Below are positions 46,653 through 61,600 of a DNA stretch of 64,000 bases, in pieces. The notes beneath the pieces are model-generated. The model did not search any database. It had not been told where the DNA came from and was given only the letters and a program-made list of their open reading frames with translations. The stretch is from Argentina anserina (lineage: Eukaryota > Streptophyta > Magnoliopsida > Rosales > Rosaceae), in the NCBI RefSeq assembly GCF_933775445.1, contig NC_065877.1, forward strand, positions 18,786,001-18,850,000. The letters run 5' to 3'. Positions within the stretch are counted from its first letter, which is position 1. Each line of letters opens with the position of its first letter. A program made the translations under genes and the position numbers.

Positions 46653-49600
46653 ATGGAGTCTCCACTTCTCGCCGGAGAAACCAGCACCCTCCGCCGCCGC
46701 GGGGGCTTCAAACGCCGCTCCGATGCCATCACATTCGGCTCCTCCTACCAGAAAGCAGCCGCCCTCGTCGACTTGGCCGAAGACGGCATTGGCTTGCCGG
46801 AGCAGATTCTCGATCTCTCGTCTTTCCACAGTGCTGCCAAGTACTACTTCCTCTACATGCGGTTCAACTTCCTCTGGGCTATTCTCTACTTGCCACTCTT
46901 AATCCTCAATTTCCTTGAGGTTTGTGATTCCATTCCTAATTTCCTATGCGGTGCGCTGTTATTGGTTTATTGCTTTGACGGATTCAAACAATTGTGTTTG
47001 CAGAGACCTCTGTGGTGTGCTAGGTATACTGAATATACTTGCAGTGACAGAGACTACTACTATCTCGGCCAATTGCCATATTTAACTGCCATTGAGTCCC
47101 TTATCTATGAGGTAACTACATTCGCAATTCTTCTGAAGAAATGACACGTTTAGTTTTTAGTCTTGTTAACTTTTGATCCCAAATTTTTGTGCTTCCTGTT
47201 TGACCATGATCCACACTTTGAGTTTACTTACGACCAACTTCCCAGCTAATTAATGTGTATGTAACAAATGTGCAAAGGAATTTCTTACTGACTTACATCT
47301 CCTAAACTATGACTCCAGTGTCTGTATCGTTTGATACATACTGCTTGGTTCACTAGATAATTATTTTTCTTATTATATGATGGATCTATATATACAGATT
47401 TGATTAATTTACATGGGAATTCTAAAATACAGAACTTTTGTTAAGTAATAAACAAATTTATTTGGTTAAAGATACGCACACACACACACACACACACACA
47501 CAGATTTTCCAGACTCCAGTGTGAGTAATGCCAGAAAAACTGATATTAGAAGGTTCTAAGAGTCCAGTTAATGAGGAGATTCACTGATGAGACTCGCGAT
47601 TCATTTTTTCTCCGAGCTATTCTTTTCCCCTCTTTTTCTTCCCCCCTATTTTTTGTTAGTGTTAATACATTAATTTTATACTGTTGTCTGCAGGGCATAA
47701 CACTGATTGTACTGATGGTGGATACTTTCTTTCCAATTTCATATGTGGGATTCCATCTCTTTTGGAAAAGTCATCTTACTAAGTTTAAGGTAGGTCATCG
47801 GCCTTGTACACATCCTAATAATCTTCAGTCAGTGAGGTATCGTCATTGTTGCTTACGGTTGGTGCCACCCAAACATCCCTTGGTTCTCCAAGTTTTTACC
47901 TATTTCTAGCACAGTGCAATGAAGGCCTTTGGGCGGTTATGTAAAGTTTTTGCATTTTTTTTTATAGCTGCTCGATTCCTTATTTTGTAGTCCTAGGAGG
48001 TATATAAATTATAAAAGGAAATTTGGAAGTGCTTTTCATGTTCACATCTGCATGTAAGTTTTCTTTGTTATGAATGGAATAAAACCATAGAGTCCTAGAA
48101 CAGTTTTTTGCAGGAAGATAGAAGATAAGAAAAAGAAAAACGCTCAGAATCATTCAACATAATATCCTCAGAATAGAATTCGGCCTTTATAAATTTTCAT
48201 TATTGACAAGTTGTAATTGTTGACTAGTAAGAAGATAAGATGTTTAGGAAAGTTTGGTTGCGGTACCTCATAGCTGGTTCCTGAATTGTGGGGTCACAAA
48301 TTCATAACACAGTGGCCACAGTATTAGGCGATTCTGAACTGCTTCCTTTCTAGATGTATGCACCATAGTACCTGTTCTTTTTAATGACCATTGGTACTTT
48401 CAAAACCATATGTAGTGGAGAGTTTAGAGCAGCTTCTGGTATGCATATGAATAAAAACAAACATAGCTATATATTTTTGATTTACACCAAATGTGATAAC
48501 TTGATACTTTTGTTTTATTTAGTTTGATGATATATATGTACTTTTTTTTTATTACAGATCATATGCCTGTTGATTTTGGTTGCCGATTTGCTGGCTTATC
48601 TCCTCTATTTGTCTCCAGTGGCCTTTGATTCTCTCCCTTTCCGAGTTGCGCCATATATCAGGGTCATCTTTTTCATCCTGAGCTTTAGGTATTGTGTAAT
48701 AAAACCATATTGTTTGTTTATTATTGCAAAGAGAATTACATAGAGATGCGGCAAGTCAGTAAGAGATTCTGTCAAAGTCAGTTGACAAATTTGGAGGAAG
48801 AATAGACTTAATGTGAAAATGTGAGCATATGTGTGTGTGTATATATATATATATATATGGAGAGGATCGAGGTGCGGACGTTAGTGATTCCGGCGATTGG
48901 CGACGCGCAGCGATGCCGCGGATGGTGCCGGCCATGCTCTCCCCCTCCCGGTGCTCCTGTATGTGCCGGCCGGAGCTCCATCGCCGGTCAACGGCGGCCG
49001 GAATCTGCAAATTTCCCATAAACTTGAAATTTCTGGAAATTTGCAGATTCCGACCGCCATGGGCCGGCGATGGAGATCTGGCCGGCACATACAGGAGCGC
49101 CGGGAGGGGGGGAGCACAGCCGGCACCTTCTGCGCCGTCGTTGCGCATCACCGGTCACTGGAATCACTGACGTAGCCCGTACGGACGGTCCGCTCCTGAT
49201 CCGGCCTCTATATGTATATAATTTTGTTAATAATTCTATTATGAGTCTATGACCATTATTATCCTTGTTAATTTACTTATCAAGAAATTTTTATATTTTA
49301 TCACCAGTAAAGATAATAAATGGTACTACAATCACACTTAAATTAATCATAAAGCTGGTTCAGCTTTAGATTTATTATTATTCAAATGCTTAAACCATTA
49401 GGATGCGAGTCAACAGTGATTTTGCGTCCCAACCAGGTGGCTTTTATTTTGGTGATTTCGGGAGCATACCATGCTTCTTTTTATTCATTGCAATAACAGT
49501 GCCAAAATGGAAACCTGATTTCTGGTCATCTATTTTTTGATCCAGGAACATACCTTGGTCATAAGAAAGATAGGGCTGCATGCAACTGGCTTTAGGGTTT

Positions 49601-52600
49601 TAGAGAGTTCTGTTCATTCCAATTTTGCCCTGCCGATCAATTATGTAAAACGGGGAACCATTCTAGTCTAATCACCAATAATAGATTAAGTTCCTATGCC
49701 AGAGTAGGTTGTGATAAGTTGTTTCTTTGAAGCCACCAATTATTTTATATGCTGTAAAATTTGGGCAGTCAATCGCTATTGCCTTACTTGATTTGATATT
49801 GTTTCTCCTAGTTTAACGATAACTACAATTGACCTGTAATGCATTTTCCTTATAATTTGATTGATAGGGAATTACGATCATGCATGCTCGTCTTGGCTGG
49901 AATGTTCGGCACATTTTTGAATGTCTTGGTTCGTGAACTATCCACTGCTTATTTTAATATATACTGGTTAATGAAACGTTATGTTAGATTTTCGTGCCCC
50001 ACCCGGGGGGGGGGGGGGAACCAAGGTTTGAAAACTCGCTAGGCGCTACTAGGAGCGGAGAAAGGCTTTGAGCGGGTAGGCGGGTTCTGCCTAGAATTGT
50101 ATTTTAGAATTTTTAGTTAATTCTTTGAACTTTAACATAACTAATTAGAACTTTACGAGGATTTAAAGAGTAATGAAGTTGCACCTTGAATGCTCAAATT
50201 TCAGAATAGTCCAAACACATTAAAATATAGTGAGAATGTTAAGCATACAATAATAGTAGAATTTAACATTTATTTTATCCTAAAAAATAATAGTAATGTA
50301 AATACCCAGACTGCCTAGGTGGGCTGGGAGGCCTTGTTTTAGAACACTGGGTTTTACAGATTCATAGAGTTCTGTGATAGCAGACTTCCATTTGTTTCTT
50401 TTTTGATTTCAATTGTGGCAGTTCTATAATGCATAATCTCTAATTTTTTTTTCTCATTTCACAGTTTATTTCTTCACTTGCAGGCTTTAGGGCTTTTATT
50501 TCTTCTGTTCTCCAGTTGGCTAGCATTTGTCATCTTTGAAGATACCGACCAGGGGACAACAGTATTTACTTCATATGGTACGACGTTGTATCAGATGTTT
50601 GTCTTATTCACCACATCCAACAATCCAGATGTCTGGATACCTGCCTACAAGTAAGTGTGGCCTAAAATATTGTATAACTTACTTCACATTTATTCTCATA
50701 TTTCTAGATCAATATCAATTTCTAATTTTGTTTTTCTAATTTCTTATGATACGGAAGTTTGCGCTCCTATTCTTTAGATATGGTCCTTAGTATCAATATC
50801 TAATGATATTCTGTTTTGGTTATAGGGCTTCACGTTGGTATTGCTTGTTTTTTGTCCTATACGTGTTGCTAGGAGTCTATTTTGTCACAAATTTGATCCT
50901 TGCCGTTGTATATGACAGCTTCAAACTACAGGTGTGTTTATTCATGTGTAATGCTTCTTGTTATTTAAGAACTAACGTGATAAACACAGTATATTTTATT
51001 ATTATTTTTGCTTCTGAACAACTATTAGGTGAAATAATTTTAATCCTATTTGATCGACACATGTGTATGTTTTACTGATACCTTTCCTAGTACAGAAAAA
51101 TATCAGATTATTTCTTTGATATTTCAGGAATATGAATATTGCATGCTAAATTGTCATTCTTTTGTAGCTTGTAAAGCAAGTTTCTGACGCAGACCAAACT
51201 AGGAAAACTATACTGGAGAAAGCCTTTCATTTAATAGAAAAAGATGTAAGTAAAGGTGCTCCTACTGATTAGATCATCATCTGGCATGCTATCCAGTGTT
51301 GTGCACCTTGTTATGCATTCTTATATTATATTTTTAGGGGGCATCCAAAATCACCGCCCCAATTCCTATTGCATGGTTCCAATGGTTCTTCTGTGCGTAA
51401 CAGAATTCTGGATATATCAATAAGGATCAGTGCATACAGTTGTTTGAGGAACTAAACAAATACAGGTAATTATTCTGTTACTGTGACAGCCTGGACTTAA
51501 TATATTGGTGAGGATCCGAGAAGAGGAGTTACAACATGGTGTACTTTCCTTATTTAGTACTTTTGTTAAAAGCATTGTTGCTAGTATCATCTGTTAAACC
51601 CAGCATGACTTTATCTCTAACAATCAAAGATGTTGATCACTTACGTTGTCGTGGAAAGGCCTTAGTGGGTTGCTATGATGCGTATCTCATATACAATTTT
51701 TGTTTGACAATGATTCCACTTTCTTTTTCTCTTGGGTTATTCAAAATTTGACAATGAAAAACGTACAAAATTTTTGGTTCTCCCAGCTTAGATCCCAGCT
51801 TTCCATATGAGACTAGCAGGATTAAATCTGAGTCACATCAATCAGGACTTAGTAAGAGGACTCACCAGAAAAAAAGGCACCAGAAGGCTACCCAGTACCC
51901 ACTCATATCATCCATTTTGCACCTACCAATCCTACTCTATCTAATCACACCAGTGAAGAAAACCTTTCACTTACGTCCTCATTGTCAGTTTTTTTTTAAA
52001 GCAAAATTGACTCATGGGGAAAGTGTTTGGTGGAGTTCATTTTTCTACCACCGCCTCTGCTTTTTCCTAACCATCTTCTAATACTTCAATTTACACTGGT
52101 AAAAACTCTGGCATAGTGATTGAAGTGCTGGCTGTCATTAGTTGATTATTCCACTTCAATACTTGCTTGACCAACCCACTTACTATTTGTGACAGAGGTG
52201 GATATTATCCTTCTGTGAAAAATTTCCAACATTGAACGGCTACTGATTGTCATTTGGAGTTTTAATTACTTTTTTTTTCTCATGCTTCTTTAGGACTTTG
52301 CCAGACATATCAAGAGAAGAATTTGAACTAATATTTGGTGAGCTGGATGATAGTGGAGACTTCAAGGTAGATAATTTATTTACAAGCATGATCAGACTAG
52401 TTTTAGCATGATCAGACTTTCTTTGCCACCACCTCGAACTTTATCAGTTTCTTTTCCTGTCTTGTCACTGTATATACTTGGTTTGCTAGGTTTCCTTTTG
52501 TGTTTGTGCTTTCCCCTCCTTTAGGGATTGGAAATTTATCAATACCAGGATAGATAATTGAGTTGTTGCTGGTTCTGTGGTAGGAAGAAAATGGGCTGTC

Positions 52601-55600
52601 CTGGTGGTGATTTATTGGGCTTTTTGTTGTTTTTTGTGTTTTTCTGGGTTTAAGTCTTTCTTTATATTGAATCTACTTATGAGGGTATTATAAGAGATAA
52701 ATACAGTGTGGGGTTTAGTGAGTAAATTTTAGGTTGGTAACCCCCCACCCTTTCTATTAGATTAAATGAGTATGCTGATGACATTTCCACTGGTAGAGTG
52801 GTAGTTTTTCTTGTAATATTTTTCTTCCATGCATGCTCATCTTAATATTGTCTCGGTCTAGTAATATTATCACTTGTTGACTCTGTATCACTTGTTTTGC
52901 TTGCAGATCAATGTACAAGAATTCACTGACCTCTGTAACGCCATTGCCTTAAGATTCAAGAAGGAGGATACTGTAAGTCGAGATTTTCCAAGACATACAA
53001 ATGTTATATATTGATACTTGATGAATGAAGTTCTGAAACTGAAGTTTGGTGCTGCAAATTTTGGGTGCAGCCATCTTTGTTTGAGAAGTTCCCTTCGTTC
53101 TACCATTCTCCCATCTCTGAGAAGTTGAAGGCCTTTATTCGGAGCCCCAAATTTGGATACATAATATCCTCCATACTCATAATCAATCTGTTTGCTGTTA
53201 TTGTTGAAACTACGGTGAGGCTCTAAATTCTTACACAACAGCTGGACATAGGGTTTAAAGTGCATATAAACTATAATTCTCTTTTTTTTTAACATGAGAA
53301 ATACATCTCCCGTACCTTTTGATTTCAGCTGATTTTGTGTTTCATATTTTCAAAAAGTTGAATGGATTGTCAAATGACTTGTAAACTGTGACACAATCAT
53401 TTGAAGCTTTGATGATTCCTTCAAGTTACTATTATTACTCAAATTTTGACTTCGATATGAAGTCTTTTAATTTTCATCTCTGTTCGGTTTCAGCTTGACA
53501 TAGAAGATAATTCAGGTCAGAAGGTATGGCAAGTGATGGAGTTTATCCTTGGTAAGAGCTTATCTGAGCATTAATTTTACAGGTAGTTTCATTATATAAG
53601 CGAAACTGATAATGCATAAAATAATGTCCAAATCACATGTCTGTGGGTATGGAAGATGCCTATAGTCTCATTAGTCTGTTATGAGTTACGCTCGTGTCTG
53701 GAGATATCATATCCTTAGAAGTTAATCAAGTTTAACAAGTTAAAACAGACAAAATAGTTTAATTATGCTGTTCAGGCCACATTACCGCTTTAATCTTTTA
53801 GCTTGTGGTTGATTTCATTTATTGACAATAAATGAATTGATGATTAGTGGTTTTCTTTCTTATCCATAGGGTGGGTATATGTACTGGAAATGATTCTGAA
53901 AGTCTATTCGTTTGGGTTTGAGAACTATTGGATGGAAGGCCAAAATCGGTTTGATTTTCTTGTCACATTGATAATAGGTAATGTGTTAATGTATTAATGA
54001 TTTTCTTGCACAATCACATCCCAGTAATTTTATTTTCTGTTTTTCTTTTGTTTAATGTATTATAGAACAAACTGGATTTGGTGCTTATTGTCTTTCCACA
54101 GTAATTCTTTTACTGATTTAAGCTTTAACTACTAGATTAAAACAGTGAAAACCGTTTTATTTATAATAATATAGCCCAAGAGGCAGATCATTATCTGCAT
54201 TTAGTCTCAACTCTTATGGGAACCGCTATTCAGTCATTATGAAATTCGGTGCACATTCTTCTCTGATCTGAAGTTTTATCTATACAACCTGCTAGGTTTG
54301 ACTCCACCAGAACACATGAACCATCTGTATCTCCAGTTTCTCCTTAATACATAATAACTAGTTTCTTGTTGGGTACTCTATCATTATTCCGATTCCAGCC
54401 TTAATCCATTGACACTTTCAGGCTTCCCCAGAAAGTGGTGGTTAATGTTGTGTATATTCCACCACAGGTCATAAATTCCTTTGAGTCCATTAAATATTCA
54501 ATTTAGACTTCACACTCATGGGCCATGGAGAATCGGGCCAATCGGCTACATGGACCTTGCGTGCTATTGTGTAGGGCTTGATGGAAAACAATGATTGGGG
54601 AAAAATTCCATGGTAGAAAAGAAACACAGCAATATACAGGACATAAGCAAAGGGTTCACAGCTAAAACTATTGAGACCTTTGGGGAGTTATAAGTCCCAC
54701 AGCTGGTATCACACAACAAGAAAAGATCTATCTTGTGCTATTACCTTTATTGGTCTTCCTCCTTTCAGCATCATTTCTTCCCCCCACATATTCCTACATT
54801 GCTAATAATAACCCTTTCCCAACTGTTGAAATCAATTCGATGTGACTACTGAACATGTATGTTCCTGTATATTTGGCAATGGCCTGATTGTCTTAGTGGG
54901 GATTCGGAAAGTTATGCTGGCCCTAACTTTCTGCACTATCAGTATTGTTAACAATGTTAGCAAGAAACACTAATTGAAAAGAATTTGTATGTGTATTAAT
55001 TAGTATGTGTATTCCTTTAAAAAAATAAAATTAGTATGTGTACATGTTTAGAATGTATCTATTTATTGTTTCATTCCGTTCTATATGTTTCCTTTCCCAA
55101 TTTTTTGTCATTGCATGATAATTGTATGATGACTGAGTATTATATTTGCAGTTATTGGCGAAACACTTACTTTTGCTGCTCCAGCAGGACTAACTTTCCT
55201 TTCAAATGGAGAATGGTAGGGGTGTCATTTTCTAATACCCTGCATGTGTATGAAGTTATATCTCCACTATGCAATGTTCCTAATCAGTCTTTCTGTCAAT
55301 TAATCTTCATCAAGCTCAAATGCACTCATGATCAGTCATCTCAAAGGTTTTTTTTTTCATTTTTAAAATCACATTTCAAAGGTAAATACAGAATGAATAA
55401 TATTTTGTATTCAACTGCATCGTCCATCAGCTGTCTCTAAAAGCATTGTAATCAGATTTATTGGAGTAATTGGCACCAAAGAAATTATATTACCTTTTGG
55501 ACCTATATATTTTATGACTGGTCTTAGATGAAGAGGTGGTTTTACATTATTTAATTTGAAGCAAATATGTTGCAGTTTTTTGTACTTTGGCTTCACTTTT

Positions 55601-58600
55601 ATTTTCTTCTAACCATCACCTTTCTTCTTCAGAGCGCACCAAAACATCACACTTCTTTGAATTGGATTGAAGACCAAATAAAACATAAAAATTACAAATC
55701 CAAAGTTTAAATGAGCATATACATTCATATAGCAGAAACAGTTCCAGTTTCTGAAAATTCTACACTTGTTTTCCTATTAGATTATATTTATACCGGAGAA
55801 TACTTGAACTACGATGATGATTGATCTACTAATTTAAAAGCTGTGTATCTTGTTATCGAGCTCTTGAGCCTGACTCCAGAGTTAGAATCTAGATCTTGAG
55901 TGCAAATTTGCTTCTATGTTGTCGATACTGGATAGTAAGAGTAATATCCTTTAATACAAGTATCAGACATTACGTTTACATGTTCATGTACATGTATATG
56001 TATGTGTACAATGTGTAATGTATATTTGGGATAATCAAGACTCTATTCACAACTCATGACCAGGCTCTGTCCCCTTGTGTTTAGCACTATTATTATAATT
56101 TGAATCAAATTTTGTAAGCTCATTGTTATTATGAAAGATGATCTAATTTCAGCTGCCTTTGCCGTCAACAGGATTCGCTACCTTCTCATTGCAAGGATGT
56201 TACGATTGATTAGACTCCTGATGCATGTCCAGCGTTGCCGGGCCTTTATTGCCACATTCTTGACTCTCTTACCAAGTTTGATGCCATACCTTGGGACTAT
56301 ATTTTGTGTCATGTGCATCTATTGTACACTTGGTGTACAGGTACTAAAAAGCTCTCTCCTACTTGTCTACTTGTTCCAATAGTTTCAGAGCTTTAAGCTT
56401 TTAATATGTAACTTTTTGGTTCCAATTAGCATACACACATATCCTGTACAATACAAGTTTTATAAATTACGGAAAAAAAGGAGCAAGTTTCATTAAATGC
56501 GTTGTTGCTTATATTGCCACATCCTGAGTTCTCATGCCAAGATTCGATGACATACATTGGGACCATAATTTGTGGTATGTTTATTTATTTATTTTTGTTC
56601 TTTGTTGGTAGAGATTCAACAAACTTCTGCAATCCTTGACCATTTTAGATACAAATAGTACATTTGCAATTTTTTAATTCCATGTGAGGTTCAATGACAT
56701 CAATAAGGCAATGGTATTCACACACACACATGAGAAAACACACAGATATATATATGTTCGGAAAAAAAATTAATTGAGCTTCTCAGTTCCACTTTTAAGC
56801 TAGTTTCACAAGATTCTGTAAGCATTCTTTTCCTATTTAATATGCAGATCTTTGGCGGGATTGTTAATGCTGGAAATGCCAATTTGGAAGCAACAGATCT
56901 ATATGACAATGAGTATCCTTTGTTTTCATTAGATATGTGGTTATTCATATATGGTTGATTGCTCTACACTTCTCCAATATTACTAAGATTTAGCCTAGTT
57001 AATACTATCTTCAATAAAAGCAATAGGATGTATGCTTCCTTTAGTTATGAAATGTATATTCGATATGTCATTTAGCTGCATGTTGACATAAAGCTTTAAT
57101 CACGGCTATATTTCCATGTTAATGTATATATTCATTCAATTTCCTTGACAAAATAAGCTATCTACTTTTCAACTTTAATGACTATCCAAATGGGATGGTA
57201 ACACTTTTCAATATACTAGTCATGGGAAACTGGCAAGCCTGGATGCAGGTAGACTTCGAAATCCTTCATTGTGTTTGATGGTTGTCATATGACTCATATC
57301 TAGTATCTGGGATATCAAATGTCTAGTAGACCAACAAAAGTTACCTTGTTCGCATGTCAATTAAGCACTTGGGCATGCTCTTATCTTGGATGTCAAGTAC
57401 CTGTTACCTTATAAGCACCTTTAGATCTTAATAGTTATTCGCGATATAAGCAAGGAAATTAAAACAGAAACACACCAGAGTTATAGTGGTTCAGCCGAAG
57501 CCTACCTCCACTGTGATCTCTCATGAGAGATTTACTAGTACTGAAGAATTTAGGTACAAGTACTTATTGTAGACCTTAACCCCTCCCTGTCTAGCTCCTA
57601 TCTCTCTATCACCCTTTGTTCTTGTTAGGATTTCTGTCTCTCCGTCTAAAACCCCCCTGCAGCCCTATTTATATCAATAGAGGCTGCCGATACAGTATGG
57701 ACTAGGATTACTAAACCTAATACAAATCCTAATAGAATATTGGAAGATATACTCTCCTAAAACATATAGAAAAGCTGTGCTAACTTCTTTCCTTTCTAAA
57801 CCTGGATTTGATTACTGAATCCTAACTCTCCAACATGCATCAACGAGCCAAAAACACAACCTTGTATAGCGGTTTGTGGGAATTTCCTTTACTCTTCAAA
57901 GTTATTTTTTGCTGGCATGGGCTATGTCTTTTTTTTTTTGTATGGTAGATGTGATGATAGTACTGTCTTGTTAAAGTGGCCAAATTTATGCTCAAAATAC
58001 TAATACCTTGTCAATACCACATCTTTTGAAGAATGGTTTTTTTCTTGGTTGACATTGCCAAAGGTTCCAACCAGATCATATCCCTCTAAATATGTTGGGA
58101 AACAGGAACATGATTTCAACCAATTTCAACTATTTTCCTATCGTTGAAGCTTGATTAAGTAGCTTCTCATATTCTGTAGTATTTCTTGAATAGTTCATGG
58201 AGCAGATTGCTAAACTTTTTTTTGTATAGTTGTTTAGGACGAAATTTTAGGAAATTATTTTGAGCGAGTCTTTTACCCTCATATTTGTACAGAATTGTGA
58301 ACTAGTTAAAGATGAAAAAACTGTTATTACTGTATCATGTCACTAATTATATGTGTTTAACAATTTCAGAGTTACAAGGCTTTAACAGGAACTTCATGGA
58401 CCCTTGTATATTTTGTCAGTTTCTATCTTATAACTGTCCTACTTCTGCTGAATTTGGTAAGTTACTAATTTGCTGTTTCAATAGTTCTTGTACTTTTTTT
58501 CATAAGGTTCTAGTGATACACAAAAACAGAATACTGTGTGTGTGGTGGGGGGAGGGGGAGATTATAGTTGAAACCATCCCACTTTTGAAATCATTTGGTT

Positions 58601-61600
58601 GCACTTTTTATCCATTTCCCAAGCTGAGTTGGAAGGGTAGTTAACCCCCTAAGTTGAGGTAATTTCCGACTTAGCACTTGAAGATCGTCGTATTCATCAC
58701 ATTGATCCATATACAATAGTGCTGTGATAATCTTTATCCAAAGACACTTCTATGAGAAATAAATAATAAAAAAGACAGAGCGGAAGTGATGAGGAATTCT
58801 CTGTTTGATCCTCAGCATCATGTCTCAGGTGTAAGTTTTTCTCTGTACAATTGCTTAGTGTATAAATTTATATAGGATTGTTTTATATCGGGAAAACTGA
58901 CTTTGGCCCTTTGACTTAAACATATCATACTGTATAATTTATGTAGGGTTGTGATACTCTTTTTACTTGCTTATTCTCATCAGTTTTTTTATGAGACCAC
59001 ATTTACTCCTTGGTTGCATTCTCCTAAAATATAATGGTTTTTTCTCCAATTAAAAAAGAAAATTTTTAAATGAGACTAGGTAGCCATTTTCATTTGTCTT
59101 TATTATAAGAGCATAAGTAGGTTAGAAAATGCTTTGTGCTAGTTCATTGGCCAAAAAAAGATGTATTAAAATACTAAAGAATTTTGAGATTTTACATTGT
59201 TGTTATCCAATTGGAAATTATTCGACTTGACTTTCTTAGGAAGACAAATAATATTCTTTTTTATATTACTGCAGGTTGTAGCTTTTGTGTTGGAGGCTTT
59301 CTTTGCTGAAATGGATCTCGAGTCTGCAGAACTTTGTGAAGAACATGAGGAGGTCAGGATCTTTTTTAAACCTATCTTTAAATTCTGTTTCTGACTTGAA
59401 AACAGGGAGTTATACACTTGTATTGCAATTATACAAACTTCTTTCGCATGTTTTTTCATCTTTAAATATATAATTATATATAGCCATTATAAGATTAGTG
59501 CTTACAGTCATGTAGCAATCTTTCCAATTCTACATCTACAAATGGAAGGACAAAGTATGGAATCCATTTAGTCATCTAAAATCATCTCTAGATTTATTTT
59601 AAATTAGTTAGGCATGCAAAAGCAGAATTAAGAGATGAGTTTTAGTATTTAGTGGTTTTGTTAGCTATTCGCACGAGTCCCTGCTCTCCCTGATATCTTC
59701 ATAACTCGGAACGGTCCTATATTGTAGTGTAGTGATTTAACTAAGATAGTGATTACTTGATTCTTTTCATAAAGTAAATATTTCCAATATTGGTTATTGT
59801 AGTGAATCGGTCAACAAGTTAGTCAGAGAAACAGAACAAGCACAGCAAACCAAGAGAAACAACCACAAAGAAAAGAACACAGATTTAAGGTGGTTCAGCA
59901 AATAGCTTTGCCTACATCCACCGGACAGGAACACACTTTCACTATATTAATAATGGGTACACAAGAAAGACTAAGAAAATAAGGACTCTCTTCTCTTCCT
60001 ATCTTTCTCCTCTCTGCCCTCTCTCACCCTCTAACCGAGAATTGAACACACTATGCTCTTTGTCTCTGTGATGCCTAAACCTAGAGCATAAGCCCTCCTT
60101 ATATAGCCATAAGGACAACAAACATATTTCCTCACCAAATAGGAATCCTATTCCTAATAGTGGTAGGCTATAAAGCCTCCTCCTTCTACAAGTAAACCAT
60201 CATCAATAAGGATTCCCTATCCTTACCGGAACACCATACTCTAAGAAACTATCTTAGGAAAAACACATGGGCTGGAAAACCCAACAATCTCCCCCTCCAG
60301 ACCATGAGGGAGGTACACCGGCGCGACTCCATCACCGGGAGTCCGCCCAAGCTGACTTGATGCAGAACTATGTGGTTGGAGCATGCAGCTCCCCCTGATC
60401 AGGATCCCCCTGATCGAACAACTCATCACCATGTCCCTGTTGGTGGAACAACTCTTGACCATCTTCACCCTGGTCAGAAAACCTATTGGAAAAGGACATT
60501 TGGGACCACTTTTCCAGAACGCCTTTCTTCCTTATATGGCTGTTACCATGACGCCGTATGTCCGAAGAAGTATCACCCATTGCACTCAAGTCATCTTTAT
60601 ACACCAAGCTATGTGTCTTGTACAAGGAACGACAAAACTCTCCACTAGCAACGTCCAACGATCGATTCGTCAGCTTCCACTTCGCATCACCAATAAACTG
60701 GTGGAAACCTTGCCTGTCAAGAGCACTTGCAGACAGTATGTTGACACATAGATCCGGAACGTGCCTCACATCCTTTAATGTCATATGGTAACCCAGATTA
60801 GTCTCGATGCAAATATCTCCTATTCCCGAAATCTTGGAGTAGCTTGAATTGCCCATCTTTAACATCCCAAAGCCACATGCCTTGTATGTAGAAAAGAGCT
60901 CCAAGTTGGAACTAACATGACAACTTGCACCCGTATCCACGAACCAATCATGACCCTTGTCACCCATATATAGACATTCTTGTAAAGTAAGAAGCTCATC
61001 CGAAACACAAGCAGAATAACCATTATCTTCATCTTGGTACTTGCTTTTCTTTTTGTTTTGTTTCCACTTTCGACACATCCGCTTCATGTGACCTTTCTCG
61101 CCACAATAGTGACAATCGCTACTAAACCTTTGACCCGAATTCTTGCATTTACCCTTCACATAAAGGGCTCTTGCGTGCTCATTGTCTGTGCCAACACTTT
61201 TTCTTCTTTGTTCTTCGTTAAGCATGTTATCCTTAACGGTATCCATAGACAATACACCATTAGACGCAGAATTACTCAAGGTCACCACGAAAGTTTCCCA
61301 ACTATCCGGCAAAGTTCCTAGCAGCAGCAATGCGAGTAGCTCATCATCAACCTTCATACCCATTGTCGACAACTGGTTGGTCACATTCTGGAAATTGTTC
61401 AAGTGCACAGCCACACTAGTATCGTCATCAAACTTCATGTTGACCATCTCTTTGATAAGGAATGTTTTCTTCGCAGCGGTCTTCTTCTCAAAGAGGGACT
61501 CCAATATCTTCCAGAGTTCTTCCGCATCAGTTTCTTTCGACACATGGTGAAAGACGCTATCATCAACCCATTGCCTTATCGTACCAACTGCTTTCCGGTG

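Noticed and set aside
46446..46829. 127-codon minus-strand frame over TPC1 exon 1
   Set aside because: Antisense shadow of a real, conserved exon.
48756..49252. Several open frames on both strands in TPC1 intron 4
   Set aside because: Caused by the GC-rich inverted repeat; the translations mirror each other.
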